DNA of 64,000 nucleotides from Tropicimonas sp. IMCC34043 (lineage in GTDB: Bacteria > Pseudomonadota > Alphaproteobacteria > Rhodobacterales > Rhodobacteraceae). The DNA is taken from positions 413,930-477,929 of the forward strand of contig NZ_QMEK01000003.1 in assembly GCF_003390845.1 (NCBI RefSeq), in the 5' to 3' direction. Shown one piece after another: positions 26,214 to 34,946 of this stretch. How positions within the stretch are numbered: position 1 is the stretch's first letter; the number at the start of each line of letters is the position of its first letter. The notes under the pieces are model-generated. The model had not been told where the DNA came from. It made no database searches and was given only the letters and a program-made list of their open reading frames with translations. The position numbers and the translations under genes are program-made.

Positions 26214-27546
26214 TGGTCAGCCCCTCGACCAGCAGCGAGGGGACGACGCGGCTCAGATGCAGGCGCGCGTCGTTCGCGGGGACGAGCGAGCGCAGCATCT
26301 CGCGGAGGTTGCCGGCGATGGTGCATTCGTTGACCGGAAACGCGATCTCGCCATTTTCGACCCAGAAGCCGGACGCGCCGCGGGAATAGTCGCCGGTGTT
26401 GGGATTGACCGTCGAGCCGATCATCGAGGTGACCAGAAGCCCGCGGCCCATCTGCGCGATCAACTCGTCCCGGCTGGCCGTGCCCTGTGTCAGCGCCACG
26501 TTCGAGACCGAGGGCGAGGGGGGGGCGGACGCGCCACGCGCCGCATTTGCCGTGCTGTCGAGCCCAAGCTTGCGCCCGGTCGCAAGGTCAAGCACCCAGC
26601 CCTGCAGCACGCCGTCCCGGACCAGATCGCGGCGCGCGGTCGCCAGACCTTCGGCGTCGAACAGCCGCGAGGCGGAAACCCGCGGGCGCAGCGGATCCTC
26701 GGTCAGCGACAGCGTCGCGGGCAGGACCTGTTCGCCCATCGCATCGCGCAGCCACGAGGCGCCGCGGACGATGGCAGAGCCGTTGATTGCGGCCAGCAGG
26801 TGGCCGACCAGGCTGGCCGCGACGCGTTCATCGAACAGCACCGGAAAGGCGCCGGTCGGCGGGCGCCGCGCGCCCGAACGGGCCAGCGTGCGTTCGGCGG
26901 CGATCCGGCCGACCTCTTCAGGGGTGGGCAGATCGGCGCGATAGATCCGGCTTTCGCCGTAATAGTCGCGTTCCATCCCGGTGCCTTCGCCGGTGATCGC
27001 GACGACGAACAGGGCAGAACTTGTCCGGGCATAGCCGCCCGAGAACCCCCCCGAGGTGGCCAGATGCACCCGTTGGCTGCCATAGACCGCGCTGGCACTG
27101 TCGACCCTCGAGATACCCGCATGGGCAAGCGCTGCGGCCTCGGCCGTGCGGGCGTCGGATTCGAGCCCCGCGGGATCGGGTTCGGGCGCCGGGTCGGCCA
27201 GATCGAGTTGGGTCACGTCGCGGTCGCTGGCCAGTTGATCGGGGGCGGCAAGGCCGACACCGGGGTCTTCGGGCGCCTCGCGGGCCATTGCCACGGCGCG
27301 CGCGGCCATCTCGGCCAGCGTCGCGGGCGCGCTGTCGGAGGACGAGACGCAGGCCTGGCGGCGGCCGATCAGCACGCGCAGGCCAAGTTCCGTGCCCTCG
27401 GCGCGTTCCGCCTGTTCCAGCCTTCCATCGCGGACGTCGATCGAGATCGACCGACCCTCCATCGCGACCGCATCGGCGGCCTCGGCCCCGGCCTTGCGGG
27501 CGACCTCGAGCAGGTCCGTGGTCAAGGTTTGCAGTCGCTGTTCCAT
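26200..27546 (-). CDS. pmbA: TldD/PmbA family protein, PmbA (TldE) type
   Basis: A 448-residue cytosolic protein. It has the N-terminal half with AVAMEGRSISIDVRDGRLEQ and LRVLIGRRQACVSSSD, and the C-terminal half with GRKLGLDSTANAARG, ALTQGTASRDELIAQM and GRGLLVTSMIGSTVNPNTGD. The HExxxH zinc motif of TldD is absent, which is how PmbA/TldE differs; it acts as partner of TldD in a heterodimeric protease that processes peptides such as microcin precursors and CcdA. TldD is not in this window. Head of a minus-strand run that continues through the CysQ-like gene, DUF4170, waaA and lpxK. Confidence 0.93.
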   Translation of the reverse strand: MEQRLQTLTTDLLEVARKAGAEAADAVAMEGRSISIDVRDGRLEQAERAEGTELGLRVLIGRRQACVSSSDSAPATLAEMAARAVAMAREAPEDPGVGLAAPDQLASDRDVTQLDLADPAPEPDPAGLESDARTAEAAALAHAGISRVDSASAVYGSQRVHLATSGGFSGGYARTSSALFVVAITGEGTGMERDYYGESRIYRADLPTPEEVGRIAAERTLARSGARRPPTGAFPVLFDERVAASLVGHLLAAINGSAIVRGASWLRDAMGEQVLPATLSLTEDPLRPRVSASRLFDAEGLATARRDLVRDGVLQGWVLDLATGRKLGLDSTANAARGASAPPSPSVSNVALTQGTASRDELIAQMGRGLLVTSMIGSTVNPNTGDYSRGASGFWVENGEIAFPVNECTIAGNLREMLRSLVPANDARLHLSRVVPSLLVEGLTIAGE

Positions 27547-27621
27547 CGGCTGGCCTCTCGTCGTCGTGAGTCTCGGAGCTAGGGTCGAACCCGCGTTTGT
27601 GCAAGGCGCAAGTGTTCGCCC

Positions 27622-27891
27622 GTGCAGTTGATCCCGGCGACGCAGCGCGCATATTCAACCCGGACTGCCGATGCTGAATCCGTCAGCCGAAGCGCAACTT
27701 GCGAGGCTCTCATCTGCGGCGGCGATGTGGCGGCGCGGCCGAACGGCTGGCCGATCGAGAGCCGCCCCCTGATCGCCGGTCTGGTCGGGAAGGGCGCGCG
27801 GAGCCGGGAGCCGGACCTGCACCGTTGTGCCCGCGACCTGCGGTTGCCGATCCGCGACGCGCAGGGCGTCCGGGCAGGCGACGTCGGGTAG
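27622..27891 (+). CDS. Unrecognised small ORF between pmbA and DUF2125
   Basis: The 394-base gap 27547-27940 has no family I recognise. This GTG-started frame of 89 codons has strongly GC-biased third positions from about 27690 onward, as real genes here do, with LICGGDVAARPNGWPIESRP and LIAGLVGKGARSREPDLHR. That pattern could be a short gene, a gene fragment, or chance in GC-rich DNA. No good ribosome site precedes the GTG. The gap must also contain the promoter of pmbA on the other strand. Confidence 0.2.
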   Translation: MQLIPATQRAYSTRTADAESVSRSATCEALICGGDVAARPNGWPIESRPLIAGLVGKGARSREPDLHRCARDLRLPIRDAQGVRAGDVG

Positions 27892-27894
27892 AGT

Positions 27895-27922
27895 GGCGTC
27901 CGAGGGGATGTCCCCGGACGCC
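27895..27922 (-). terminator. Stem-loop after DUF2125 gene
   Basis: GGCGTCC-(GA)-GGGG pairs with CCCC-GGACGCC around ATGT, an 11-bp stem with a two-base bulge. It lies 19 bases beyond the stop of the minus-strand DUF2125 gene. No T-run follows on that strand, so it may stop transcription only weakly or stabilise the message end. Confidence 0.4.
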
Positions 27923-27940
27923 TCAGGGAGCTGTCGACGC

Positions 27941-29455
27941 TCAGAACGGCATTGGCGCGCCGTTGATCAGCACTCGGCCATCGGGCGCGATGGTGATCTG
28001 CGATGTCAGCTCGTCCGGACCCTTGCCGGGCTTGGCGAACATCCCGACCATCATCCGCACCATCATCACCTGTTCCTGCGGAATCAGCCCGGTCTTGGTC
28101 AGGTTCTCGATCAGATCGAGGCCGCCGGTCATGGTAAGATCGACCGTGCCCTCGGGCCGCGGTATGTCCTCGAAGGTGGTGGTGTCGGTGGGATCGAAGG
28201 TAAATCCGCCCGTTCCGGTCAGTTGCGCACCGAGTGCCACAAGGTTCAGCTTGTCGATTGTCACCGCCTCGACCTCGCCCGGGGCAACCCCTTGCGCGTC
28301 GAGCGCGGCCATCGCTGCCGGGTCGAACAGATCGGCGCTCCACCGGCCAAGACCGGACAGGTCAAGCTGCAACGTCGCCGGATCGCGTGGCAGGACGCCC
28401 GCGGGATCGACCATCGACCACAGCCCCTCGTCAAGCGCCAGATCCTCCAGCGCCAGATTTACGCCGAAGGGCTCGGCGGTGTCGCTGGGCTGGGAGGGAA
28501 ATGCAAAGCCGATGCCGGCCTTGCCAAGCGCCAGGTGGAGATCGGGCAACGGGATCGAGCTGCCCGATGCGGTCACGTCGAGCCCCTGGTAGCCAACCTC
28601 ATAAGACAGTCGCTGGGCGTCGAGCGCAAAATCGACCGAGCCGCTCGCAAGCCCGCCATTGGCATGAAAGACTTGGGGGCCGTCCCGGAATTCGATGTCG
28701 AACGCCGCCGGGCCATAGCCCGCCCGACCCTCGGATGCCATGCCAGAGCGCAGCGCAGCGCCGAGATCGTCGGTGACGTCGCGGGTGACGCCGACGCTGC
28801 GCGCGACCGAGGTCAGATTCGACACCGTGACATCCGCCGCCAGCGCCCCGCCGCTGCCTTCCTTGCCATAGCCAAGGTCAAACGCAAAGCTGTCGGCTGC
28901 CATATCCGAGCTCATCTCGCCGCCCGCGCCCGGGGCCAGGACATAACTGCCCCGCAGCCCTTGCAGCCCGGCGTCGAGCTGCAGCGGCTGGATCAGGTCG
29001 TTGATCGTCATCTTGACGACCTTGGCGGTGACGCTGGGCGCCGCGATGGCAAAACGGGTCGGGCCATCGGCATCGCTGCCGACGATCTCGAGCCCGCTCT
29101 GGCCGATCAGGAGCGAGACCATGACGGCCTCGTCCGGTGTCTCGGTGTTGGTCACAGTGACCGGAACCTCGGGCGAGAGCGTCATGCGCACTGTCCCGTC
29201 GGCTTGGTCGGTCAGCACGACCTCGGCCACCTTGGCGACCATCGTGCGCCCTTCCTCGTCCGAAGCGACGGTGACGTCGCGCAGGGTCAGGGTCCCGTCG
29301 CCCGGGATCTCGCGGCCAACCGTTACGGTCTGCCCGAACGTCTGTGCCGTGGTCTCCCAGGTGTCCCAGGCCTCCTGCGCGGTCAGGCTCCAGCCCGCGC
29401 TCGCGCTTGCGGCCAGCACGGCGGCCGAGGCCCCGCACAGAATACGATGTTTCAT
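27941..29455 (-). CDS. DUF2125 domain exported protein
   Basis: A 504-residue protein with a signal peptide (about residues 1-24, ending SASAGWSL) and an otherwise beta-rich repetitive composition with few Cys. Segments such as RFAIAAPSVTAKVVKMTIND, FAFDLGYGKEGSGG and DLTMTGGLDLIENLTKTGL match the DUF2125 pattern of Rhodobacterales, a family of unknown function that looks like an AsmA-like or periplasmic long-groove protein. Full length and with no disruption visible. Divergent from the SDR gene with a 147-base gap. Function not assigned. Confidence 0.85.
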   Translation of the reverse strand: MKHRILCGASAAVLAASASAGWSLTAQEAWDTWETTAQTFGQTVTVGREIPGDGTLTLRDVTVASDEEGRTMVAKVAEVVLTDQADGTVRMTLSPEVPVTVTNTETPDEAVMVSLLIGQSGLEIVGSDADGPTRFAIAAPSVTAKVVKMTINDLIQPLQLDAGLQGLRGSYVLAPGAGGEMSSDMAADSFAFDLGYGKEGSGGALAADVTVSNLTSVARSVGVTRDVTDDLGAALRSGMASEGRAGYGPAAFDIEFRDGPQVFHANGGLASGSVDFALDAQRLSYEVGYQGLDVTASGSSIPLPDLHLALGKAGIGFAFPSQPSDTAEPFGVNLALEDLALDEGLWSMVDPAGVLPRDPATLQLDLSGLGRWSADLFDPAAMAALDAQGVAPGEVEAVTIDKLNLVALGAQLTGTGGFTFDPTDTTTFEDIPRPEGTVDLTMTGGLDLIENLTKTGLIPQEQVMMVRMMVGMFAKPGKGPDELTSQITIAPDGRVLINGAPMPF

Positions 29456-29602
29456 AGGACAGGATCCCTCCGCTGTCTTTCTGCTTCGGCCCGAATGTCC
29501 GCTACGCCAGCGGGAGGGTCAAGGCTTGTGCCCAAAGGCCCTTTCGTTGCCGGGCAAAAAACGGCATTCCAGAGGCGACTGGACGATAGCGAGGGGAAGG
29601 CC

Positions 29603-30358
29603 ATGAGCGACATGAAGGGAAAGGTGGCGCTGATCACCGGGGCAAGCCGCGGCATCGGTGCCGCCGCCGCCCACGCCTTTGCCGCCGCCGGGGCCAAGGT
29701 CGCACTTGCGGCGCGCGACCCCGATGGGGTTGCCGCGGTCGCTGGCGAGATCGGCGAATCGGCGCTGGCGATCCCCTGCGAGATAACGCGGTTCTGGGAG
29801 ATCGAGGCCGCCGTGGCGGCCACGGTGAAGACCTTCGGCCGGCTCGACGTTCTGATCAACAATGCCGGTGTGATCGACCCGATCGTCCATATGGCCGAGG
29901 CCGATCCCGACGCCTGGGGATATACGATCGACGTCAATCTGAAGGGCGTCTTTCACGGTATGCGCGCGGCCCTGCCAGTGATGCTGCATCAGGGCGGCGG
30001 CACGGTGCTGTCGCTCAGTTCCGGCGCGGCGCACGGCCCGGTCGAGGCATGGAGCGCTTATTGCGCCTCGAAGGCCGGGGCCGCGATGCTGACCGCCAGT
30101 CTGCACAAGGAATATTCCCATCTCGGGCTGCGGGTCATGGGGCTGTCGCCCGGAACCGTGGCGACCGAAATGCAGCGCAGCGTCAAGGACAGCGGGATCA
30201 ATCCGGTCAGCAAGCTTGACTGGTCGGTACATATTCCGCCCGAACTGCCGGCGCGGGCGCTGCTGTGGATGTGCGGGCCCGAGGCAGACGAATTCCTCGG
30301 CCAGGAGATCGCATTGCGCGACGAACAGATCCGGGCGCGCGTGGAGATGATGCGATGA
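29603..30358 (+). CDS. Short-chain dehydrogenase/reductase
   Basis: A 251-residue classical SDR. NAD(P) site is TGASRGIGAAAAHAFAAAGA at the N-terminus, NNAGV near residue 85, catalytic Ser in SLSSGAAHG and Tyr-Lys in YCASKAG. AALAARDPDG after strand 2 leaves cofactor choice open. Start at 29603 follows GAGGGGAAGG; the frame is open far upstream but this is only antisense to DUF2125. It overlaps the enoyl-CoA hydratase gene by four bases (ATGA), suggesting a short pathway on an acyl-CoA or hydroxy substrate. The substrate is unknown. Confidence 0.9.
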   Translation: MSDMKGKVALITGASRGIGAAAAHAFAAAGAKVALAARDPDGVAAVAGEIGESALAIPCEITRFWEIEAAVAATVKTFGRLDVLINNAGVIDPIVHMAEADPDAWGYTIDVNLKGVFHGMRAALPVMLHQGGGTVLSLSSGAAHGPVEAWSAYCASKAGAAMLTASLHKEYSHLGLRVMGLSPGTVATEMQRSVKDSGINPVSKLDWSVHIPPELPARALLWMCGPEADEFLGQEIALRDEQIRARVEMMR

Positions 30359-30972
30359 TCGAGGTCGCGCAGGACGGCGATGTCTGGACGGTGCGGATCA
30401 ACCGGCCCGACAAGGCAAATTCTCTGACCCGCGACATGCTGGCCGGGATATTCGAGGCAGCCGGCGCGGCCGAGGCGGCGGGGGCGGCCGCCTTTGTGCT
30501 GACCGGCGCGGGCAAGGTGTTCTCCGCCGGGGCCGATCTGGAGGAGGCCCGCGCGGGGCTGGCAACCGACGGGATCTGGGAGGATCTGTCGGGCCGGATC
30601 GCGGCGATGCCCTGCCTGACGGTGGCGGCGCTGAACGGAACGCTGGCGGGCGGTGCCTTTGGCATGGTGCTGGCCTGCGATCTGCGCGTCGCCGTGCCGG
30701 GGGCGAAGTTCTTCTATCCGGTGATGAAGCTCGGCTATTTGCCGCAGCCCTCGGATCCCGGCCGGATGGCGGCGCTGATCGGTCCGGCGCGGACCCGGAT
30801 GATCCTGATGGCCGCACAGCGGATCGAGGCCGAGACGGCGCTGTCCTGGGGGCTGGTCGACCGGCTGGTCGCGCCCGAGGACATGGCGGATACGGTCATC
30901 GAGTTGACCGAGGCGGTGCGGGCGGCGCCCGTCGCGGTCCGGACCGGCATCAAGCGCATGATCCCGGGGTAG
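30355..30972 (+). CDS. Enoyl-CoA hydratase/isomerase family protein
   Basis: A 205-residue crotonase-fold protein. It shows INRPDKANSLTRDML, the oxyanion-hole pattern SAGADLEEAR, and LNGTLAGGAFGMVLACDLRV as the second oxyanion loop. At about 205 residues it is shorter than the usual 255-260, mainly at the C-terminal helices that hold trimers together. The glutamates expected in true hydratases around helix 4 are not obvious (FFYPVMKLGYLPQPSD), so hydratase activity is uncertain and an isomerase or other crotonase reaction is possible. Coupled to the upstream SDR gene. A stem-loop follows at 30991. Confidence 0.83.
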   Translation: MIEVAQDGDVWTVRINRPDKANSLTRDMLAGIFEAAGAAEAAGAAAFVLTGAGKVFSAGADLEEARAGLATDGIWEDLSGRIAAMPCLTVAALNGTLAGGAFGMVLACDLRVAVPGAKFFYPVMKLGYLPQPSDPGRMAALIGPARTRMILMAAQRIEAETALSWGLVDRLVAPEDMADTVIELTEAVRAAPVAVRTGIKRMIPG

Positions 30973-30990
30973 GGGCATCCCAAAGCGGCT

Positions 30991-31013
30991 GGCCGCCAGT
31001 GCCTTTGGCGGCC
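30991..31013. terminator. Stem-loop between convergent genes
   Basis: GGCCGCCA (30991-30998) pairs with TGGCGGCC (31006-31013) around a 7-base loop. It lies between the stops of the plus-strand crotonase gene and the minus-strand altronate dehydratase gene (45-base gap). No U-tract on either side. It may act as a bidirectional stop. Confidence 0.45.
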
Positions 31014-31017
31014 CGCG

Positions 31018-32541
31018 CTACATCACGGCGCCGATCTGCCACGGCACGAATTCGACGCCGCCATAGCCCAGTTCTTCGCTTTTCGTGGGTTCGCCCGAGG
31101 CGACGCGGATCATCAGCTCGAACAGGTCCGTGCCCTTCTGTTCGATGCTGACCCCCTCGGTGACGATGTCGCCGCAGTTCAGGTCCATGTCGCCCGACAT
31201 GCGCGCGTACATCTCGCTGTTGGTGGCAAGCTTGATGCAAGGCGTGGGCTTGTAGCCCGAGACCGACCCGCGGCCGGTCGTGAAGACGATCAGGTTCGCG
31301 CCCGAGGCGATCTGTCCGGTGACAGAGCAGGGGTCATAGCCGGGGCTGTCCATGAAGACGAAGCCCTTCCTGTCGATGATCTCGCCATAAAGATAGACCT
31401 CGCGCAGCGGCGCCGTGCCGCTTTTCGCGACCGCGCCCAGCGACTTTTCAAGGATCGTGGTCAGCCCGCCGCGCTTGTTGCCGGGGCTGGGGTTGTTGTC
31501 CATCTCCATGCGGTTGCGGGCGGTGTAATCCTCCCACCAGGCGATGCGGTCGATCAGCTTCTGGCCGACCTCGGCGGTTTCGGCCCGCCGGGTCAGCAGG
31601 TGTTCGGCGCCATAGATCTCGGAGGTTTCGGACAGGATCGTGGTGCCGCCGTGTCGCACCAGCAGGTCCGAGGCATAGCCGAGCGCGGGGTTGGCGGTGA
31701 TGCCGGAATAGCCGTCCGAGCCGCCGCATTGCATCCCGACCATGATTTCGGAAACCGGGCAGGGCTCGCGGCGGGCTTCGTTGGCAAGGGCGGCAAGGCT
31801 GCGCAGCTCCTCGAGCGCCAGCTCTATCGTGCGACGGGTCCCGCCGTTCTGCTGGATCGTCATGTAGCGCAGGGCGCCGTCGGCGCGGATCGGGCGGCGC
31901 CCGACCAGATCGGGAAGCTGCATCACCTCGCAGCCAAGACCGACCAGGAGGATGCCGCCGAAGTTCGGGTTCTGTCCATAGCCCGCCAGCGTCCGGAACA
32001 GCGTGTCATAGCCTTCGCCCTTGGACGACATGCCGCAGCCGCTGCCGTGCACGATGGCCATGATGCCGTCGACATTGGGAAATTCGTCCAGAAGCCCGCT
32101 TTTCTCGGCGGCCTCTGCGATGAACCGCGCGACCGAGCCCGAGCAGTTCACCGAGGTCAGGATGCCGAGATAATTGCGCGTGCCGACCTTGCCGTCGGCG
32201 CGGCGATACCCCTGAAAGGTCCGCTCCTCGCCGATCGGCGGCAGCGGGACCGCCACGCTGGCAAAGGCGTGGTCCTGTTTGTGGTCGCCCATGCCGAGAT
32301 TGTGGGAATGCACATGCGCGCCCGATGCGATGTCGGCCGTGGCCTGGCCGATGATCTGGCCATAGCGGATCACGGTCTGGCCTGCGGCAATCGGGCTACG
32401 CGCGATCTTGTGGCCGCGGGGAATGTCCTGCGCCAGCGGCGCGTCGATGCCGTCGACAACCTCTCCGGCGGCGAGGTCCTGCAGGGCGATGACGATATTG
32501 TCGCCGGGGTTCAGGCGAAGGGTGCGCGTCGCGGTCGTCAT
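31018..32541 (-). CDS. uxaA: Altronate dehydratase (UxaA family)
   Basis: A 507-residue cytosolic enzyme converting D-altronate to 2-keto-3-deoxygluconate. Residues 1-85 form the SAF domain (LRLNPGDNIVIALQDLAAGE and HKIARSPIAAGQTVIRYGQI). From about 105 the D-galactarate/altronate dehydratase body follows: GYRRADGKVGTRNYLGILTS, HGSGCGMSSKGEGYD, GMQCGGSDGYSGITANPALG and NNPSPGNKRGGLTTI. Conserved cysteines and length agree with a single-chain UxaA. ATG 32541 begins the SAF domain. Lies minus-strand downstream of the GntR regulator, opposite the uronate operon. It would serve the galacturonate branch; the matching tagaturonate reductase is not separately encoded here. Confidence 0.94.
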   Translation of the reverse strand: MTTATRTLRLNPGDNIVIALQDLAAGEVVDGIDAPLAQDIPRGHKIARSPIAAGQTVIRYGQIIGQATADIASGAHVHSHNLGMGDHKQDHAFASVAVPLPPIGEERTFQGYRRADGKVGTRNYLGILTSVNCSGSVARFIAEAAEKSGLLDEFPNVDGIMAIVHGSGCGMSSKGEGYDTLFRTLAGYGQNPNFGGILLVGLGCEVMQLPDLVGRRPIRADGALRYMTIQQNGGTRRTIELALEELRSLAALANEARREPCPVSEIMVGMQCGGSDGYSGITANPALGYASDLLVRHGGTTILSETSEIYGAEHLLTRRAETAEVGQKLIDRIAWWEDYTARNRMEMDNNPSPGNKRGGLTTILEKSLGAVAKSGTAPLREVYLYGEIIDRKGFVFMDSPGYDPCSVTGQIASGANLIVFTTGRGSVSGYKPTPCIKLATNSEMYARMSGDMDLNCGDIVTEGVSIEQKGTDLFELMIRVASGEPTKSEELGYGGVEFVPWQIGAVM

Positions 32542-32656
32542 GGTGCCATCCCTGGTCTCGGCGCCGTTCAAGCCCACGACGCCCGGTTTTAAGAGCATTC
32601 CGGGTCAACGACACTGCGGATGTCGGACCCGGCCGCAGTGCAGTCTGTCCCTGGCC

Positions 32657-33382
32657 CTAGCTGCTTCCGGCACTCGGGGCCGGATCCTCGGGATCGGCGA
32701 AATAGGATTCGTTTTCGGCACGGATGCGGTCGATCTCGTCGATCAGGCGGGTCAGATGGTTGCGCATCAATGCGACCGCGCTGTCCGAATCGCGGTGCAT
32801 CAGCGCCTGATAGATCCCGCGATGTTCGCGCAGCGTCCCGCCCTGATTGAAGGCAAGCGACAGCAGGCGGGCACGGTCGAGGTGGGACTTGTTCTCGGCG
32901 ATCAGTTGCCAGGCATAGGGATGCCCCGAAATCTCGCAGATCTCGCGGTGGAACGCATCGTCGAGCTTGTGGAATCGCCGGGCGTCATCGGCGGAAACCG
33001 CGTCGGATTGCCGTTCCAGATTGGACTGCAGCCGCGCGAGCCCCGCCGCGTCCATCGCCTCGCAGGCGTGGCGCACGATCTCGACCTCGAGCGCGGTGCG
33101 GATGAACCGCGCCTCCATCACCTTCTCGATCGAGATCAGGCTGACTGTGGTCGCCCGCTGCGGCCGGATCTCGAGAAATCCGAGCTTCGACAGGCGGAAG
33201 AAGGCGTCGCGCACGGGTTGGCGCGAGGTACCAAGCGCCTTGGCGACCTCGACTTCCGAAATGCGTGCCCCGGGCGGCAAGGCCAGGGATACGATCTGCG
33301 AATGCAGCTTCTCGAATACCTGATCGGCGACGCTGGGCCGGTCTATTGGATCGAGGGGGAGGAGGTTGAGATTGTCGGACAT
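32657..33382 (-). CDS. GntR family regulator, FadR subfamily
   Basis: A 241-residue repressor candidate. The winged helix near residues 15-80 reads SVADQVFEKLHSQIVSLALP, then PGARISEVEVAKALGTSRQP and VRDAFFRLSKLGFLEIRP. The C-terminal FCD domain has a metal- and ligand-binding pattern: the helix with DDAFHREICEISGH and the histidines in EHRGIYQALMHRD. FadR-subfamily members such as UxuR and ExuR control uronate genes. Its place between uxaA and the divergent uronate operon makes a uronate or KDG effector likely. Palindromic sites lie in the 114-base divergent gap. Confidence 0.92.
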   Translation of the reverse strand: MSDNLNLLPLDPIDRPSVADQVFEKLHSQIVSLALPPGARISEVEVAKALGTSRQPVRDAFFRLSKLGFLEIRPQRATTVSLISIEKVMEARFIRTALEVEIVRHACEAMDAAGLARLQSNLERQSDAVSADDARRFHKLDDAFHREICEISGHPYAWQLIAENKSHLDRARLLSLAFNQGGTLREHRGIYQALMHRDSDSAVALMRNHLTRLIDEIDRIRAENESYFADPEDPAPSAGSS

Positions 33383-33394
33383 GACTTCTGGTGA

Positions 33395-33438
33395 TTGACT
33401 GCACTGTTAATCTAGCATATTAGTTTGCCAAGAGGCAA
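33395..33438 (+). promoter_or_regulatory. Promoter and operator candidate of the uronate operon
   Basis: TTGACT (33395-33400) and TATTAG (33418-33423) are 17 bp apart, a good sigma-70 promoter directed at uxaC. Immediately downstream TTGCC-AAGA-GGCAA (33425-33438) is a perfect 5-4-5 palindrome at the expected transcription start, where a GntR repressor could block initiation. A weaker TAAT/ATTA repeat overlaps the -10. The site is about 45 bases upstream of the GntR start codon, so it may also control that gene. Confidence 0.6.
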
Positions 33439-33496
33439 CGACCTTGATGTAATCAGTCTTGGACGCGGCCGGGAGCAAGCGGGAGACTTTGACGCA

Positions 33497-34921
33497 ATGG
33501 CGAAGGACGTCACACGGGCGAAACTGGACGAGAACCGGCTTTTCCCATTAGAGCCTGCGGCGCGGGCATTTGCGGCAGATCTTTATGGCACGGTCAGGGA
33601 TCTGCCGATTGTCAGCCCGCATGGCCACACCGATCCCCGCTGGTTTGCCGAGAACGAAGCCTTCCCCGACCCCGCCCAGCTTTTCGTGACACCCGATCAC
33701 TATGTGTTCCGGATGCTGTTCTCGCAGGGTGTTTCGCTCGATGCGCTCGGGGTTCCCCATGCCGACGGCACCCGGGTCGAGACCGACGGGCGCAAGATCT
33801 GGCGCGTGTTTGCCGAGAATTTTCACCTGCTGCGCGGGACGCCGTCGCGGATGTGGCTGGATCATTCGTTCCAGGAGGTCTTCGGGCTGGAGGGGCGGTT
33901 GTCGGCCGAAACGGCGGATCACTTCTATGACCACATCGCCGACTGTCTGGCCCGGCCCGAGTATCGCCCGCGGGCGTTGTTCGAACGTTTCGGGATCGAG
34001 GCGATCGCAACCACGGAAAGCCCGCTCGACGATCTGCGCTGGCATCGGATGATCCGCGAAAGCGGCTGGTCGGGCAAGGTCGTGACCGCCTATCGCCCCG
34101 ATCCGGTGGTCGACCCCGAGTTCGAAGGCTTTGCTGCCAATGTGGCGCTGCTTGGCGAGCTTGCCGGCACCGACGCCACCACATGGGACGGATATCTTGA
34201 GGCGCACCGAATTCGGCGCGCCTTTTTCAAAGGGTTCGGCGCCACCTCTTCGGATCACGGCCACGCTTCGGCGCGGACCGAGAATCTCCCCCGATCCGAG
34301 GCGGTGGCGCTGTTCGAAAAGGCGCTGAAGGGAAGTTGCACGGCCGAGGAGGCCGATGCCTTCCGCGGCCACATGCTGACCGAGATGGCGCGGATGAGTC
34401 TGGACGACGGTCTGGTCCTGCAGATCCATCCGGGTGCCCGGCGCAACCATTCGGCCCCGATGCTGGCCGAGTTCGGCCGCGACAAGGGCTTCGACATCCC
34501 CGGGCGCACCGATTACGTCGCCGCGCTGAAACCGCTGCTGGATGCCGTGGGGCTGGAGCCGGGGCTGTCGATCATCCTCTTCACCCTCGACGAGACGGTT
34601 TATGCCCGCGAACTGGCGCCGCTTGCCGGCGTCTATCCGAGCCTCAAGCTCGGGCCTGCCTGGTGGTTCAACGACAGCCCCGAGGGGATGCGCCGGTTCC
34701 GCGAGGCAACGACCGAAACCGCGGGATTCTACAACACCGTCGGTTTCAACGACGATACCCGCGCCTTCTGTTCGATCCCGGCACGCCACGACGTGGCTCG
34801 CCGCGTCGACTGCGCCTTCCTCGCCACCCTGGTCGGTACTGGCCGGCTGGCCGAGGATGAGGCTTTCGAGGTCGCCCAAGACCTCGCCTACCGGCTTGTG
34901 AAGCAGGCCTACAAACTCTGA
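33497..34921 (+). CDS. uxaC: Glucuronate isomerase
   Basis: A 474-residue cytosolic isomerase interconverting D-glucuronate/D-fructuronate and D-galacturonate/D-tagaturonate. It contains the TIM-barrel pattern of UxaC: LPIVSPHGHTDPRWFAENE (metal-binding HGH), DHYVFRMLFSQGVSLDALG, EAIATTESPLDDLRWHRMI and QIHPGARRNHS. The C-terminal GFNDDTRAFCSIPARHDVAR is the family hallmark. ATG 33497 follows GGGAG; similarity starts soon after. First gene of the uronate operon and only 25 bases before the TRAP binding-protein gene. Confidence 0.95.
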   Translation: MAKDVTRAKLDENRLFPLEPAARAFAADLYGTVRDLPIVSPHGHTDPRWFAENEAFPDPAQLFVTPDHYVFRMLFSQGVSLDALGVPHADGTRVETDGRKIWRVFAENFHLLRGTPSRMWLDHSFQEVFGLEGRLSAETADHFYDHIADCLARPEYRPRALFERFGIEAIATTESPLDDLRWHRMIRESGWSGKVVTAYRPDPVVDPEFEGFAANVALLGELAGTDATTWDGYLEAHRIRRAFFKGFGATSSDHGHASARTENLPRSEAVALFEKALKGSCTAEEADAFRGHMLTEMARMSLDDGLVLQIHPGARRNHSAPMLAEFGRDKGFDIPGRTDYVAALKPLLDAVGLEPGLSIILFTLDETVYARELAPLAGVYPSLKLGPAWWFNDSPEGMRRFREATTETAGFYNTVGFNDDTRAFCSIPARHDVARRVDCAFLATLVGTGRLAEDEAFEVAQDLAYRLVKQAYKL

Positions 34922-34946
34922 CGAGTAATCCTAGGGAGGGAACCCG

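Noticed and set aside
27827..29602. Long N-terminal extension in the SDR frame
   Set aside because: The part before 29603 is antisense to the DUF2125 gene; SDR similarity and ribosome site begin at 29603.
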